From the NCBI RefSeq assembly GCF_036320965.1, contig NC_092270.1:21763440-21827439 (forward strand): 64,000 bases of DNA, in the 5' to 3' direction. Position numbers and translations under genes: made by a program. The stretch's first letter is position 1. Each line of letters opens with the position of its first letter. This stretch comes from Panulirus ornatus. Its lineage: Eukaryota; Arthropoda; Malacostraca; Decapoda; Palinuridae. The notes beneath the pieces are model-generated. The model saw only the letters and a list, made by a program, of their open reading frames with translations, was not told the DNA's origin and did no database searches. Of the stretch, positions 12,296-22,139 are shown piece after piece.

Positions 12296-13143
12296 TTTTA
12301 CTTCTAACCTTTGTGTTTTCCTGGCCAATTCTTCACTTTAAATGTCTCTCCATATTTCCACGAAGTGTGTACGAGATCAAACTCTTTGCGAGAGAAAGAG
12401 CGAGACTTTGCGATGGCGTCTCTCGCTACCCTTAGCGTTCATCTGCTAAGAAATATACAGACGTAACTTTGATACATATCTTGCTACTCACTGATCATAT
12501 TGATCACCCATCACATCAGCCTGAGTAAGTAATCTCAGGTCACATTTGCTAATCAGTCGTTACATCATTATCCGCCTGATATGTCTACGAGCAACGACCT
12601 CTAATGACACCAGCGGTAGTTCGATGGTTCGACCAGTTGGCGCTGAGGATGCGTACAACAACCGGGCTCCGCTAATGTTAGCGACATCAGCTCCGGCACA
12701 TGACACTCCTGCTAAGCTTCACTCAGCCCGTAGCGTAAGCGTCAACGTTTTAGCAAACGTTTCCAAGGCAAAGGATCGTTCACACAAGACTTGGACAACC
12801 ATACCCTATTGAAAAGAAACGTAGAAACTGCCTCATTCAAAGCATACAAATCCCAGATACGAGATTAGGAAGGATCCTAAAAGACCTCTTGGTTATATTC
12901 CAAAAGACTCGTAACAAAGGGAGATTATGGACGAGGGAGGGAGGAAGGCGGGGTTCCACCCAGCGCTAGGATGTTACCAAGGCCTAACGAAATATCAGAG
13001 CTTCGTCAGCAGGTTCCTGTAGGTTAAGCCTCTGCTCAAACTCCCACAGCCATTTCATCTGTCTCGTAAGTTGTAAGATATGGACCCCCAGGCTACGCGC
13101 TCGCTCAATATATCTTACCTCGTGATAACCCGATCTGTATACG

Positions 13144-13146
<3 letters not shown>
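12296..13146. other. unassigned sequence
   Basis: Unique DNA. The 88-codon frame at 12546-12812 has no recognisable domain. Confidence 0.35.

Positions 13147-13147
<1 letters not shown>

Positions 13148-13217
<70 letters not shown>
13148..13217. repeat. (TA)n microsatellite
   Basis: An uninterrupted TA run of about 70 bases, directly next to the retrotransposon-tail-like block that follows. Confidence 0.98.
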
Positions 13218-13219
<2 letters not shown>

Positions 13220-13221
<2 letters not shown>

Positions 13222-13374
13222 TTTTTATTATACTCAACCGACGTCTCCCATGTCAGCGAAGTAGCGCAAGGAAACAGACGAAAGAATGGCCCAACCCACC
13301 CACATACACATGTATATACATACACGCCAACACATGCACATATACATACATATATATTTCAACGTATACATATA

Positions 13375-13450
<76 letters not shown>

Positions 13451-13545
13451 TGTACATATCCATACTTGCTGCCTTCATCCATTTCCGTCGCCACCCCGCC
13501 ACACACGAAATAGCATCTCCCTCCTTCTTATATATGTATCATCAG
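13220..13545 (-). mobile_element. LINE 3'-tail-like dispersed repeat
   Basis: Contains 'gtagcgcaaggaaacagacg' and 'cgccaccccgccacacac', with an internal (TA)n expansion at 13370-13444. The first motif resembles 'gaagtagcattagaagcaga' at about 42193-42214, which lies just 3' of a recognisable minus-strand LINE coding fragment. I therefore read this block as the 3' untranslated tail of a related LINE, on the minus strand. The similarity between the two sites is visible, but the family assignment rests on my memory of decapod repeats. The flanking TA tract at 13148 would be the element's 3' end. Confidence 0.55.
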
Positions 13546-13559
13546 CTTTTGGCTTTTTA

Positions 13560-13700
13560 TTGAATAAATTCTCTTTTTATCATCATTGTTATCAATATCA
13601 ATAATATTTTCATTATCATTACTATCGTTATCATTATCATTGTCATTATCATTATCACTATTATCACCATGATCGCTGTTCGTATCATTATAATGCCATG
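13560..13700. repeat. TATCAT/TCATTA imperfect simple repeat
   Basis: A low-complexity (ATT/ATC)-type tract that resembles the trinucleotide tracts near 26.7 kb and 52.6 kb. Confidence 0.75.
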
Positions 13701-13779
13701 AACATCTTCATGAGGGGAGGGTCATGAGTGCCTCATTGTGAGTCACGTAAGATGTGTGAAGGACACGAGTAACGGCTCC

Positions 13780-14062
13780 ATGCCTCTCCCTCCACCTCCA
13801 TGCCTCTCCCTCCTCTTCCATGACTCCCTCCACCTCCATGCCTCTCCCTCCTCCTCCATGAGTCCCTCCACCTCCATGCCTCTCCCTCCACCTCCATGTC
13901 TCTCCCTCCACCTCCATGCCTCTCCCTCCACCTCCATGTCTCTCCCTCCACCTCCATGCCTCTCCCTCCACCTCCATGTCTCTCCCTCCACCTCCATGCC
14001 TCTCCCTCCTCCTCCATGCCTCTCCCTCCTCCTCCATGCCTCTCCCTCCACCTCCCTGACCC
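13780..14062. repeat. 20-bp pyrimidine-rich minisatellite, about 14 copies
   Basis: The unit 'atgcctctccctccacctcc' with c/t and a/t variants. The purine strand reads in every frame as Glu/Gly/Trp/Arg-rich peptides, which explains the overlapping frames here. Confidence 0.95.
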
Positions 14063-14559
14063 CACCTTTGACAGCGGAAGTATCGCAAAGCATTAAGGGC
14101 GTCACAACAATGAGAAGTGGTGTGAGTAACATGAATATCTGGTGTGAAGGAAGATATTGACCCACTCTGTAGAGCCTGGAAGATGGTACTGTTCTCAGGT
14201 TTACCTCTGGGTCTTAGGTATACCTAGATGTGACATGGTTTACACAGGTATACCATATTGACCCATTAGGCATGCCTTGGTGTACTTCTATGATCATAGT
14301 ATATCTATATGTATACTGTATGTGCTTATATGTGACCCTAGTGTGTACTGATACGTACCTTAGTTTACCTAGGTTTACTCATCGTTGTTTAGACGTGTCG
14401 TTGTAAACCTAATCTGTGTGTGAAGTTTTAGAGTTGGTAGTTTGGTTAGAAGGAGTCTAGAGTAAACTAGACAAACTGTTTCACCAAAGTTTTTGTCCAC
14501 GAAACTATTCTTGCTCGTATTTGTAACTCGTAAAGATTGTGTGTTTGTTTTTTGTTTCC
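14063..14559. other. unassigned sequence
   Basis: About 500 bases of unique DNA. 'tatacct' and 'gtttacct' variants recur loosely between 14200 and 14370, possibly an old decayed repeat. Confidence 0.3.
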
Positions 14560-14585
14560 CTCCTCCTCCTCCTCCTCCTCCTCCT
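14560..14585. repeat. (CTC)n microsatellite
   Basis: A trinucleotide run of about nine units. Confidence 0.95.
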
Positions 14586-14699
14586 GTGGTGTGTTTCTTG
14601 GTAAGTGTTAATTGAAATATATCTTCTTAATTTCCCATAGCTGTTCGAGAAGGGAGGGTGGGGAAGGAGGGGAGGGGGCAGGAACACCATGGGATGGTA

Positions 14700-14743
14700 C
14701 GTGTGTGTGTGTGTGTGTGTGTGTGTTGTGTGGGGGGGGGGGG
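14700..14743. repeat. (GT)n then poly-G
   Basis: A GT run followed by about 11 consecutive G. Confidence 0.95.
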
Positions 14744-15066
14744 TGACTGGACATGTACCCAGGGACTCACACACGAAGGAGAAAAGAGAGTTTGTTTCAC
14801 GATGAAAAGAGAGGATTCTTACGGCTGAGGGAAATAAAAGTGAATAGAAAAAATACTTATAAGTTCAAGATAACACTTTTATGCACTACTAATTACTTGT
14901 GTGAAGAAATGGTAAGAATTGTGGTGGTAATTATAACCTGAGACACAGACAATTGTGGAGGTAATTATATCCTCACACACAGATAATTGTAAAGTGACAT
15001 GTAATGCAATTATTTTCTTTCTGAACACCAAGATAATGGTAGGTAGAATGACCAATGAACATGAAG

Positions 15067-15068
<2 letters not shown>

Positions 15069-15133
<65 letters not shown>
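15069..15133. repeat. (CT)n microsatellite
   Basis: A perfect CT run immediately 5' of the PLE 3'-end fragment. Confidence 0.98.
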
Positions 15134-15137
<4 letters not shown>

Positions 15138-15139
15138 AT

Positions 15140-15257
15140 CTTCGTTGTGTATCAATTGACTGTTATAAATCTTTCTTGTATCTCCCCTGATGATGTGATT
15201 ATTACACGAAAGTGCACTTGGGAACTTATCGTGTTTCATTTCCCTAAGGATTCATTC
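15140..15257 (+). mobile_element. Penelope-like element 3' end, family 1 (copy A)
   Basis: Shares a roughly 100-bp sequence with copies near 22.15, 33.7, 35.4 and 52.0 kb. At the 22-kb copy the same sequence lies directly downstream of a GIY-YIG endonuclease remnant, which identifies it as the post-ORF 3' region of a PLE. It runs from 'cttcgttgtgtatcaattga' through the hammerhead-like core to 'gtgtttcatttcccta', and is followed at once by an (AT)n(GT)n tract. No coding sequence is left in this copy. Confidence 0.75.
15183..15223 (+). ncRNA. hammerhead-ribozyme-like motif in PLE 3' end (best family-1 copy)
   Basis: Stem I is tccc (15183-15186) pairing with ggga (15220-15223). The core ctgatga is at 15187-15193. 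Stem II is gtg/cac (15195-15197 with 15205-15207) around a seven-base loop, with one unpaired T at 15194. Core gaa is at 15208-15210. Stem III is the self-complementary agtgcact (15211-15218), and the predicted cleavage base is T at 15219. All essential core bases are present. The palindromic stem III cannot form a good hairpin in one molecule but pairs between two molecules. Minimal dimeric hammerheads of this kind are published for metazoan PLEs. Activity is not shown here. Confidence 0.72.
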
Positions 15258-15258
15258 G

Positions 15259-15320
<62 letters not shown>
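15258..15320. repeat. (AT)n(GT)n compound microsatellite at PLE end
   Basis: A short TA run followed by a long GT run, starting where the PLE 3' end stops. Confidence 0.97.
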
Positions 15321-15321
<1 letters not shown>

Positions 15322-15330
15322 TTTTTTTCT

Positions 15331-15492
15331 CCTGGGTTCAACCAGTGTGTCGCCCGGTCCTGGCTGGGACGGTGGCTGGGTTCGACCAGTGTGTCCCCGA
15401 CCCCGGCTGGGAGGGCGAGAGAGGGTTCGACCAGTGTGTCGCCCGGTCCTGGCTGGGAAGGTGGCTGGGTTCGACCAGTGTGTCCCCGACCA
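15331..15492. repeat. two-part minisatellite, about 87-bp period, two copies
   Basis: Half-units starting 'gggttcgaccagtgtgtc' alternate between a 'gcccggtcctggctggga' version and a 'cccgacc' version, so the higher-order period is about twice the half-unit. Confidence 0.85.
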
Positions 15493-16300
15493 GAAGGGCA
15501 TTACCTACATGGGTCTCCGCAGACGCCTTGCATTAAGGTGGAAAATGTTGTGAAGTCCTAATGGAAAGAGGTCATTATTCTAAAATAAGAAGGGGCTAAT
15601 GCCTCCTCGCAAGTAAATACGATGTATACAGAATATTTTCCCGCTATTTACGTGCGACATTAAGAAGAAATACCTTGGCATAGTTCCCTCTTTATGGCGA
15701 AACTGCAGGCGTATCTCCTAGATTCGTTCTGTTTGATCAAATGCGACAAAGTGATTCAGTATCCTTCGTCTCGGATTTTCGACTAGTCTTCAGTCCTTAT
15801 TTCTTACTAATTACAGTAATTCATTCATATCCCCATGATGATTGTGTGATGTATTTATGTATTGTGTGATGGTATTGATTTCTGGATTTCTTAAGCAGAG
15901 ACAAGACACCTAAATCAATATATACGACTCAATGAATGACGTAGCTGAACTTCCAATGTCTCTGTGTATTCTTCTGAATGGGTTTGCCTCAACAGCTTAT
16001 ACACAATGCATGGAGGTGCTAACGGATCTGAACTGGACAAGGATCTCCGAGAGACTGGTTCATGAATCTCTGAGCCAATGCAGGGTGTTCACGAAGCCTC
16101 AGAAACGTGGGCTCGGATCCTAAATGCTTCAGAAGTAAACGGTTTCATTGGATATACTGGAGTAAAGTGTAAGTAATTCAGATGAGATTAAATACTACTA
16201 AGAAATGTAATGGGCAAAGAATGAACCAAAAACAGAACAAAACAAATCAAAACTTCGTATATATATGAACAAAGTGCATATGAACGCGCACCTTCATAGA
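15493..16300. other. unassigned sequence
   Basis: Unique DNA. The 63-codon frame at 15932-16123 has no recognisable domain. Confidence 0.35.
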
Positions 16301-16302
16301 AC

Positions 16303-16384
16303 ATACAACCCTCCAACAGCCAAGATCGAACCCGGGACCCTTGTGCAACAGGCGGGAGCGCTACCGTTAGGCCATGATCGCCCC
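16303..16384 (-). mobile_element. tRNA-derived SINE head
   Basis: On the minus strand an RNA polymerase III A box, tggcctaacgg (16364-16374), lies 42 bases from a B box, ggttcgatct (16323-16332). That is normal tRNA-gene spacing. The region between has tRNA-like composition, but I could not fold a complete functional cloverleaf. A second copy lies inverted at 16458-16540. Confidence 0.72.
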
Positions 16385-16457
16385 TAATAGGGAAATGACT
16401 ATTCGAATACTATGTACTCGAACACCCTTCGTCTCACGTTGGTGAGCAACGGAGTCT

Positions 16458-16540
16458 ACACCAGTCATAGCCTAGCGGTAGCGCTCACGCCTGTTGCACA
16501 GGGGTCCCGGGTTCAATCCTGGCTGTTGGAGGTTTGTATG
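16458..16540 (+). mobile_element. tRNA-derived SINE head, inverted partner
   Basis: A box tagcctagcgg is at 16468-16478 and B box ggttcaatcc at 16510-16519, 42 bases apart. About 75 bp match the reverse complement of 16303-16384 at high identity by eye. The copy runs into 'gttggaggtttgtatg' and a short AT tract, as does the SINE at 39.5 kb. Confidence 0.72.
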
Positions 16541-16556
16541 ATATATATATATTCCT

Positions 16557-16668
16557 TTTTTTTTTTCATACATATTCGCCATTTCCCGCGTAAGCGAGGT
16601 AGCGTTAAGAACAGAGGACTGAGCCTTAGAGGGAATATCCTCACTTGGCCCCCTTCTCTGCAGTCATG
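16557..16668 (+). mobile_element. dispersed 'gcgaggtagcg' element, copy 1
   Basis: From 'attcgccatttcccgcg' to 'cacttggcccccttctct'. A closely similar inverted copy lies at 36496-36612. The core 'agcgaggtagcg' also recurs at 43.6 kb and, diverged, at 13.2, 42.2 and 58.2 kb. Probably a retroelement tail. I do not know the element's name. Confidence 0.65.
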
Positions 16669-16689
16669 GAGCCGATGTGCCACATATAG

Positions 16690-17106
16690 ATATCAAACAG
16701 TAAAAGTTCATTAACGTACACATATGACAGCCAATGATATTCAGGAGAATGAAGTACAGTTCCTGTATTTACTGAACTGTGTAATACATATCTGACAATA
16801 TCTGGAGATCATCACTACAGTAAAAGGTTCAATATTCTTTGATAAAAACCTACAAATTCGTAGTGAATAAGTTGAAATCATTTTTTAAAGCCAAACTTTT
16901 TGTTTTCAAATCACCTACTTTTTATATACGCCACATTTCTCTTCATAAACATAACTCGACATTTTTTTTCTTAAGTTTCTGGAAAGGTTTCATGAATTTC
17001 AGAAACCTTTTAAGGTTTTCCATTACAGTGAGAGTCAGGGGCTTCAGGTTCTTTATATTCTGTACGTCTGGCGAGGGAGAGCAGGGAGTGCTGGGCCCTG
17101 GGTCTG
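16690..17106. other. unassigned AT-rich sequence
   Basis: Unique DNA with no domain-bearing frame. Confidence 0.35.
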
Positions 17107-17107
17107 G

Positions 17108-17948
17108 GCCAGGTGACACGTCTGACACGAGCCTGGACCAGGGGACACATGTCTGACACAAGCCTGTACCAGGGGACACATGTCTGACACAAGTCTGGAC
17201 CAGGGAACACATGTCTGACACAAGCCTGGACCAGGGGTCACATGTCTGACACAAGTCTGGACCAGGGAACACATGTCTGACACAAGCCTGGACCAGGGGA
17301 CACATGTCTGACACAAGCCTGGACCAGGGGTCACACGTCTGACACGAGTCTGGACCAGGGGACACATATCTGACACAAGCCTGGACCAGGGGTCACACGT
17401 CTGACACGAGGCTGGACCAGGGGACACATATCTGACACGAGGCTGGACCAGGGGTCACACGTCTGACACGAGGCTGGACCAGGGGACACATATCTGACAC
17501 AAGCCTGGACCAGGGGTCACACGTCTGACACGAGGCTGGACCAGGGGACACATGTCTGACACAAGCCTGGACCAGGGGACACACGTCTGACACGAGGCTG
17601 GACCAGGGGTCACACGTCTGACACGAGGCTGGACCAGGGGACACATATCTGACACAAGCCTGGACCAGGGGTCACACGTCTGACACGAGTCTGGACCAGG
17701 GGACACATGTCTGACACAAGTCTGGACCAGGGGACACATGTCTGACACAAGTCTGGACCAGGGGACACACGTCTGACACGAGTCTGGACCAGGGGACACA
17801 TGTCTGACACAAGTCTGGACCAGGGGACACACGTCTGACACGAGTCTGGACCAGGGGACACATGTCTGACACAAGTCTGGACCAGGGGACACACGTCTGA
17901 CACGAGTCTGGACCAGGGGACACATGTCTGACACAAGTCTGGACCAGC
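17108..17948. repeat. 31-bp minisatellite, about 27 copies
   Basis: The unit is 'ggaccaggggacacatgtct' followed by 'gacacaagtct'. Several positions have two states (acatgt/acacgt/acatat, gggga/ggggt, acaag/acgag). The 31-bp period shifts frame each copy, so the Cys/Pro/Ser-rich minus-strand frames cycle through all three phases of one unit. They are not evidence of a cysteine-rich protein. Confidence 0.96.
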
Positions 17949-18070
17949 TTGACAGATCATAAGAGAGAGGTCAGCGTCTGTCATTAGCTCTCCCAGCGAA
18001 GGTCATGCAATCTTAGCTGACTTTCTTGTACCAGAAATCTATTGAAATATGTGAGACTCACTTTACCATC
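17949..18070. other. unassigned spacer between arrays
   Basis: Unique DNA between the 31-bp and 36-bp arrays. Confidence 0.4.
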
Positions 18071-18074
18071 TTTA

Positions 18075-18362
18075 TCTCAACCACAACCCCAGCTGTGAAC
18101 TCCTGGCTCATCTCAACCACAACCCCAGCTGTGAACTCGTGGCTCATTTCAACCACAACCCCAGCTGTGAACTCGTGGCTCATTTCAACCACAACCCCAG
18201 CTGTGAACTCGTGGCTCATTTCAACCACAACCCCAGCTGTGAACTCGTGGCTCATTTCAACCACGACCCCAGCTGTGAACTCGTGGCTCATCTCAACCAC
18301 AACCCCAGCTGTGAACTCGTGGCTCATCTCAACCACAACCCCAGCTGTGAACTCCTGGGTCA
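18075..18362. repeat. 36-bp minisatellite, 8 copies
   Basis: The unit 'tcaaccacaaccccagctgt' followed by 'gaactcgtggctcatt' repeats eight times. Because 36 is divisible by three, one plus frame (SWLISTTTPAVN per unit) and one minus frame (EFTAGVVVEMSH per unit) stay open throughout. The reading frame extends from 18026 to 18475, but I see no start context, signal peptide or exon support, so I call it a repeat. Confidence 0.92.
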
Positions 18363-18559
18363 ATATCCACCTTCTTCGCTGTGGCACATCCTTACAAGCA
18401 GGACCTCCGTCAAAGCTAACCACAGTTCCTGCTGAAAGTCTCCTACCACAGCTACTCAGGTTGAGGCAACACTAGCCCAAGCTTTGTTAAAAGTCGATCA
18501 GGCGTCGCTGTTGCATAGCTGGCCAATTCATGGCCAAAGGGAACGTGTAAACAACCCCC

Positions 18560-18775
18560 TAATACATTCCCCTCATACATCTCCCTCATTCATTCCCTCA
18601 TACAACCCCCTCATACATCCCCTTTACACAACTCCCCTTATACACCCTTTCATACAACCCCCAAATACATTCCCCTCATACATCCCCCTCATACATACCC
18701 TGATACAGCTCCTCATACGTCCCCCTCATACATCTCCCTCATACATCTCCCTCATACATCTCCCTCAACACTGCC
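18560..18775. repeat. short C-rich tandem repeat (ctcatacatc)
   Basis: 'cccctcatacatc' recurs at 12-16-base intervals with variants. Confidence 0.85.
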
Positions 18776-18938
18776 ACAGCTGCTTGCCTGCTGCGTCCGT
18801 CTCCTGGGTTTTAATATAATCAGTGAGACGTGTAGCTCTGGTGGCTCCTCATGATGGTATAGCTATGAACTCCCTCACACGGAAGCTGCTTCCTCGTAGC
18901 CACAACAACTGCTAGCGATGATGGAGGGATGACAGCCT

Positions 18939-18941
<3 letters not shown>

Positions 18942-19030
<89 letters not shown>
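18942..19030. repeat. (CT)n microsatellite
   Basis: A perfect CT run of about 89 bases. Confidence 0.98.
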
Positions 19031-19035
<5 letters not shown>

Positions 19036-19124
19036 CCTAGCTTTAACATTATTTCTATTCCTTTCCACAGTTAATGCCTGTGTCTTCACCTCGTATGGTG
19101 GTGTATCTCTATGACGATTCGCAA

Positions 19125-19370
19125 GAGGAAGGTCAGATCAGGTCAGGGGAGAGGCCCTGGTGGAGCCGAGGTCAGGTCAGGTCAGGTCAGGGCAGTAGAG
19201 AGGCCCTGGTGGAGCCGAGGTCAGGGAAGGTCAAGCCAGGGCAGTGGAGAGGCCCTAGTGGAGCCAAGGTTAGAGAAGGTTAGGTCAGGTCTGGAGAGAG
19301 GCCCCGGTGGAGCCAAGGTCAGGTCAGGTCAGGCCAGGGCAGTAGAGAGGCCCTGGAGTGAGGACAAGAC
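19125..19370. repeat. minisatellite of about 57 bp with nested GGTCA repeats
   Basis: Blocks of 'agagaggccctggtggagcc' separated by variable numbers of 'ggtca' pentamers, about five copies. Confidence 0.88.
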
Positions 19371-19700
19371 ACATGAGCAGGTGAGGTCAACATGGAGAAG
19401 GTGAGGTGCTGGTGTGTTCTCTGACATGGACGCTACTGGTCGACAATGGTGGAGTTGGTATCATCCAACTAACTGTGTTTATGGTCCATTATCCTGCCTC
19501 GTTACCTCGCTAATTGCCCACATTTTAGAGAAGTATTGAAATATGGAGAATTCTCGACAGATCTCAAGTTTCCCAGACTTTATATGTCTCCGGCCAGAAG
19601 GGAAACCATTTTGTTAAGTTTTTAATCTCAGAAACTTGAGTACACTCGCTCATGTTCATCCGAGCAGCCCTGAGTTATGTGGTCTTGGGGTGCTAACTGT
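19371..19700. other. unassigned sequence
   Basis: Unique DNA. Nothing recognisable. Confidence 0.35.
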
Positions 19701-19702
19701 AG

Positions 19703-19707
<5 letters not shown>

Positions 19708-19772
<65 letters not shown>
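19708..19772. repeat. (CT)n(CTAT)n compound microsatellite
   Basis: A CT run passing into about eight ctat tetramers. Confidence 0.97.
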
Positions 19773-19775
<3 letters not shown>

Positions 19776-19861
19776 AGTTCCTGGCTATCACTGTTCCACT
19801 CATATGTCTATCCAGTCCATAATCCTCATTCTGTCAAAGATTTCGAAGACTAAGTGGCATA

Positions 19862-19863
<2 letters not shown>

Positions 19864-19938
<75 letters not shown>
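19864..19938. repeat. (GA)n microsatellite
   Basis: A perfect GA run, inverted relative to the CT run at 19708. Confidence 0.98.
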
Positions 19939-19940
<2 letters not shown>

Positions 19941-20094
19941 TTGCTCTGCTGAGGAAAACAAAGGCAGCTCAGCAGCTGAGGGGACTCTGGCTTCCTCTCA
20001 GGCAAGTCTTGGCTGCCTTTGTGTACGTCGGTGGGGCGTGGGGAGGCCAGGGTAGGCCCACCTGATAACACCCCGACAATGGCAGTAGGTGGGT

Positions 20095-20280
20095 GTGGGG
20101 GAGTGGGGTGTAGGTGGTTAGTTGGGGTGTAGGTGGTTAGTTGGGGTGTAGGTGGTTAGTTGGGGTGTAGGTGGTTAGTTGGGGTGTAGGTGGTTAGTTG
20201 GGGAGGTAGGTGGCTAGTTGGGGAGGTAGGTGGTTAGTTGGGGAGGTAGATGGTTAGTTGGGGTGTAGGTGGTTAGTGTG
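20095..20280. repeat. 19-bp G-rich minisatellite, about 9 copies
   Basis: The unit 'ttggggtgtaggtggttag', with a ggaggtag variant in the later copies. Confidence 0.94.
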
Positions 20281-20611
20281 GAGAAGAGGAGAAGGCTAGG
20301 AGACGAAGAGGATAGGTATGGTCGGGATAGGGAGGGACAGATGGAGAGCAGATAAACCTAGCAAAACGACGAAGTGAAAAAAAAAATAGTTTTAAAAAAT
20401 AGGAACAGAAAATGACGCTGGAAATCAAGTGAAGGGGAGACATATGCGTAACATAATTAGATGTTCTAGTGAGGAAAAGTGTACGTCATGACTGGTGGGT
20501 TACAGAGACGTGGTGTTTGGTTGCGTGATGAAACAGCATGGATACAGGAGCCTTCCAAGGGGTACAAAAGGATGCTTGAAAAATGTTAAGAAAGCTTTGA
20601 GGACGGGGCTA

Positions 20612-20638
20612 AGTGTGTGTGTGTGTGTGTGTGTGTGT
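20612..20638. repeat. (GT)n microsatellite
   Basis: A GT run of about 27 bases. Confidence 0.95.
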
Positions 20639-20834
20639 GAGGATACCCCTGGGGGAAGGAAGACGAAGAAGAACTGATGGGGGAGTCGGTCTGGCTTGGG
20701 AGCAGATAGAATAATGTCGATGATGAGAAGAGGCGCTGTGTGATGAATGGAAGTCTGGAAATCCAGGAGGTGTGCGAGAGCGAACCGACCTTAAGAGGCT
20801 ACAAAATGGAGCAGCGGACTTGGGGAAAGTGGGA

Positions 20835-20835
<1 letters not shown>

Positions 20836-20903
<68 letters not shown>
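20836..20903. repeat. (GA)n microsatellite
   Basis: A perfect GA run. Confidence 0.98.
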
Positions 20904-20909
<6 letters not shown>

Positions 20910-22139
20910 GCTGCCTCTAATGGAGGGAACCTGTTAGTCTTGGGTGAATGACGTAGCTTCACTGACTGAAGATCCACGTCCAGAAAATGAATATTCAAGA
21001 AATAAATAAGGAGTGTGATGCTTTCAGAAGAAAATGGGATGAGAGATATGAAAGTGTACGAGCCAGAGAAACTGAAGGAAAATGAGCGAGGGGAATTTTA
21101 AAAACAGGTGGTGGAGGAAAGAGTGGAAAGAAGGATTAGATTCTGCTTTAGGGAAGGGTAGCCAAGGACTTGATCACTCAGAACACGGATGCAAAGTGTG
21201 AGGAATGAAATGGAATGAAATTTAAAGAAAATGGGAAAAAGTGATGTGGGGATTTGCATGATAATGTTACAGACGAGAGAGTATGATATGATTTTAATTC
21301 TACAATCACGAGAGCTCGACTGTAGTGCTTCTACATCTTCAAGACTGCGCTACGTGCAGTAGCAGGGATATGTTGGACTCTTTCGAAGTTATAAGTTCCT
21401 AGACGAGATCACTTACGATGATACAGCCTCGCTGAAGATAACTTTTCGTATGTTCTCACAACGCGGTGGAGTCCGGTAACATATGGGAAAGCCTAGATAT
21501 GAGTTTAGAAAATCTTAAGGATTGAGTCATGTATAGATTGGGTATGATAAGTGAGGAAAAGCTATCTTGGGAAGCCGGGAAAGACTTGGTATCTTAACCA
21601 CAGTCATGGAGCAGAGGGAGGAAAACCTATATTAAGAGTAAAGATCTTTTGAGATTAAAGAGTCACAGTGGGAAGCAAATTGCAATGGATATAGCATGCA
21701 TATAGTGAGGCAAGTTAGGTATGTGGGTTATGTTTGTGACGGAGGTGGGAGGGTCTGGATGTGAAGATGTATTGAGGTATGTTGGTGGTTATCCTGCACA
21801 GATGGACACAGTGGAGGGCGTGAGCTGAGGGGTGAGTGATGTGGCTTTAAAAGGAGAAGCAAGTGGTAAGTAAATGGGGAAAGCGCTGACAGTTGTTAGT
21901 TACTAAATATGTTTATGAAAGCGTTTATGTGAGGGAAGAAGTATGTGGTGGGGGAATGGACATAGGATTAGAAGCTCCTGTCCAAAAATAGGTGACTGGC
22001 TTGTACAGAAATGTGGTAGAAATGTGGTAGAGAGCGAAAGGTAAAGAGAGTTTAAAAGACACAGAGAATACTAGTTGCGTGGGAGAGGAGGCAGGTGATA
22101 CAGGAGAGCAGAGGTGATGTGGAGAGGTGATACGATAAG
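20904..22139. other. unassigned sequence, possibly decayed retroelement
   Basis: About 1.2 kb of purine-biased DNA (gtgagg, gaaagg) reminiscent in composition of LINE coding DNA. I could not recover any conserved reverse-transcriptase or endonuclease motif. Confidence 0.3.

Noticed and set aside
16458..16540. Functional tRNA gene
   Set aside because: A and B boxes are present, but acceptor and anticodon stems do not form cleanly. Related copies are dispersed with a common non-tRNA tail, so a SINE fits better.
17053..17934. Secreted cysteine-rich repeat protein or toxin-like gene
   Set aside because: The Cys-rich reading comes from a 31-bp unit read in three phases. There is no signal peptide or exon structure.
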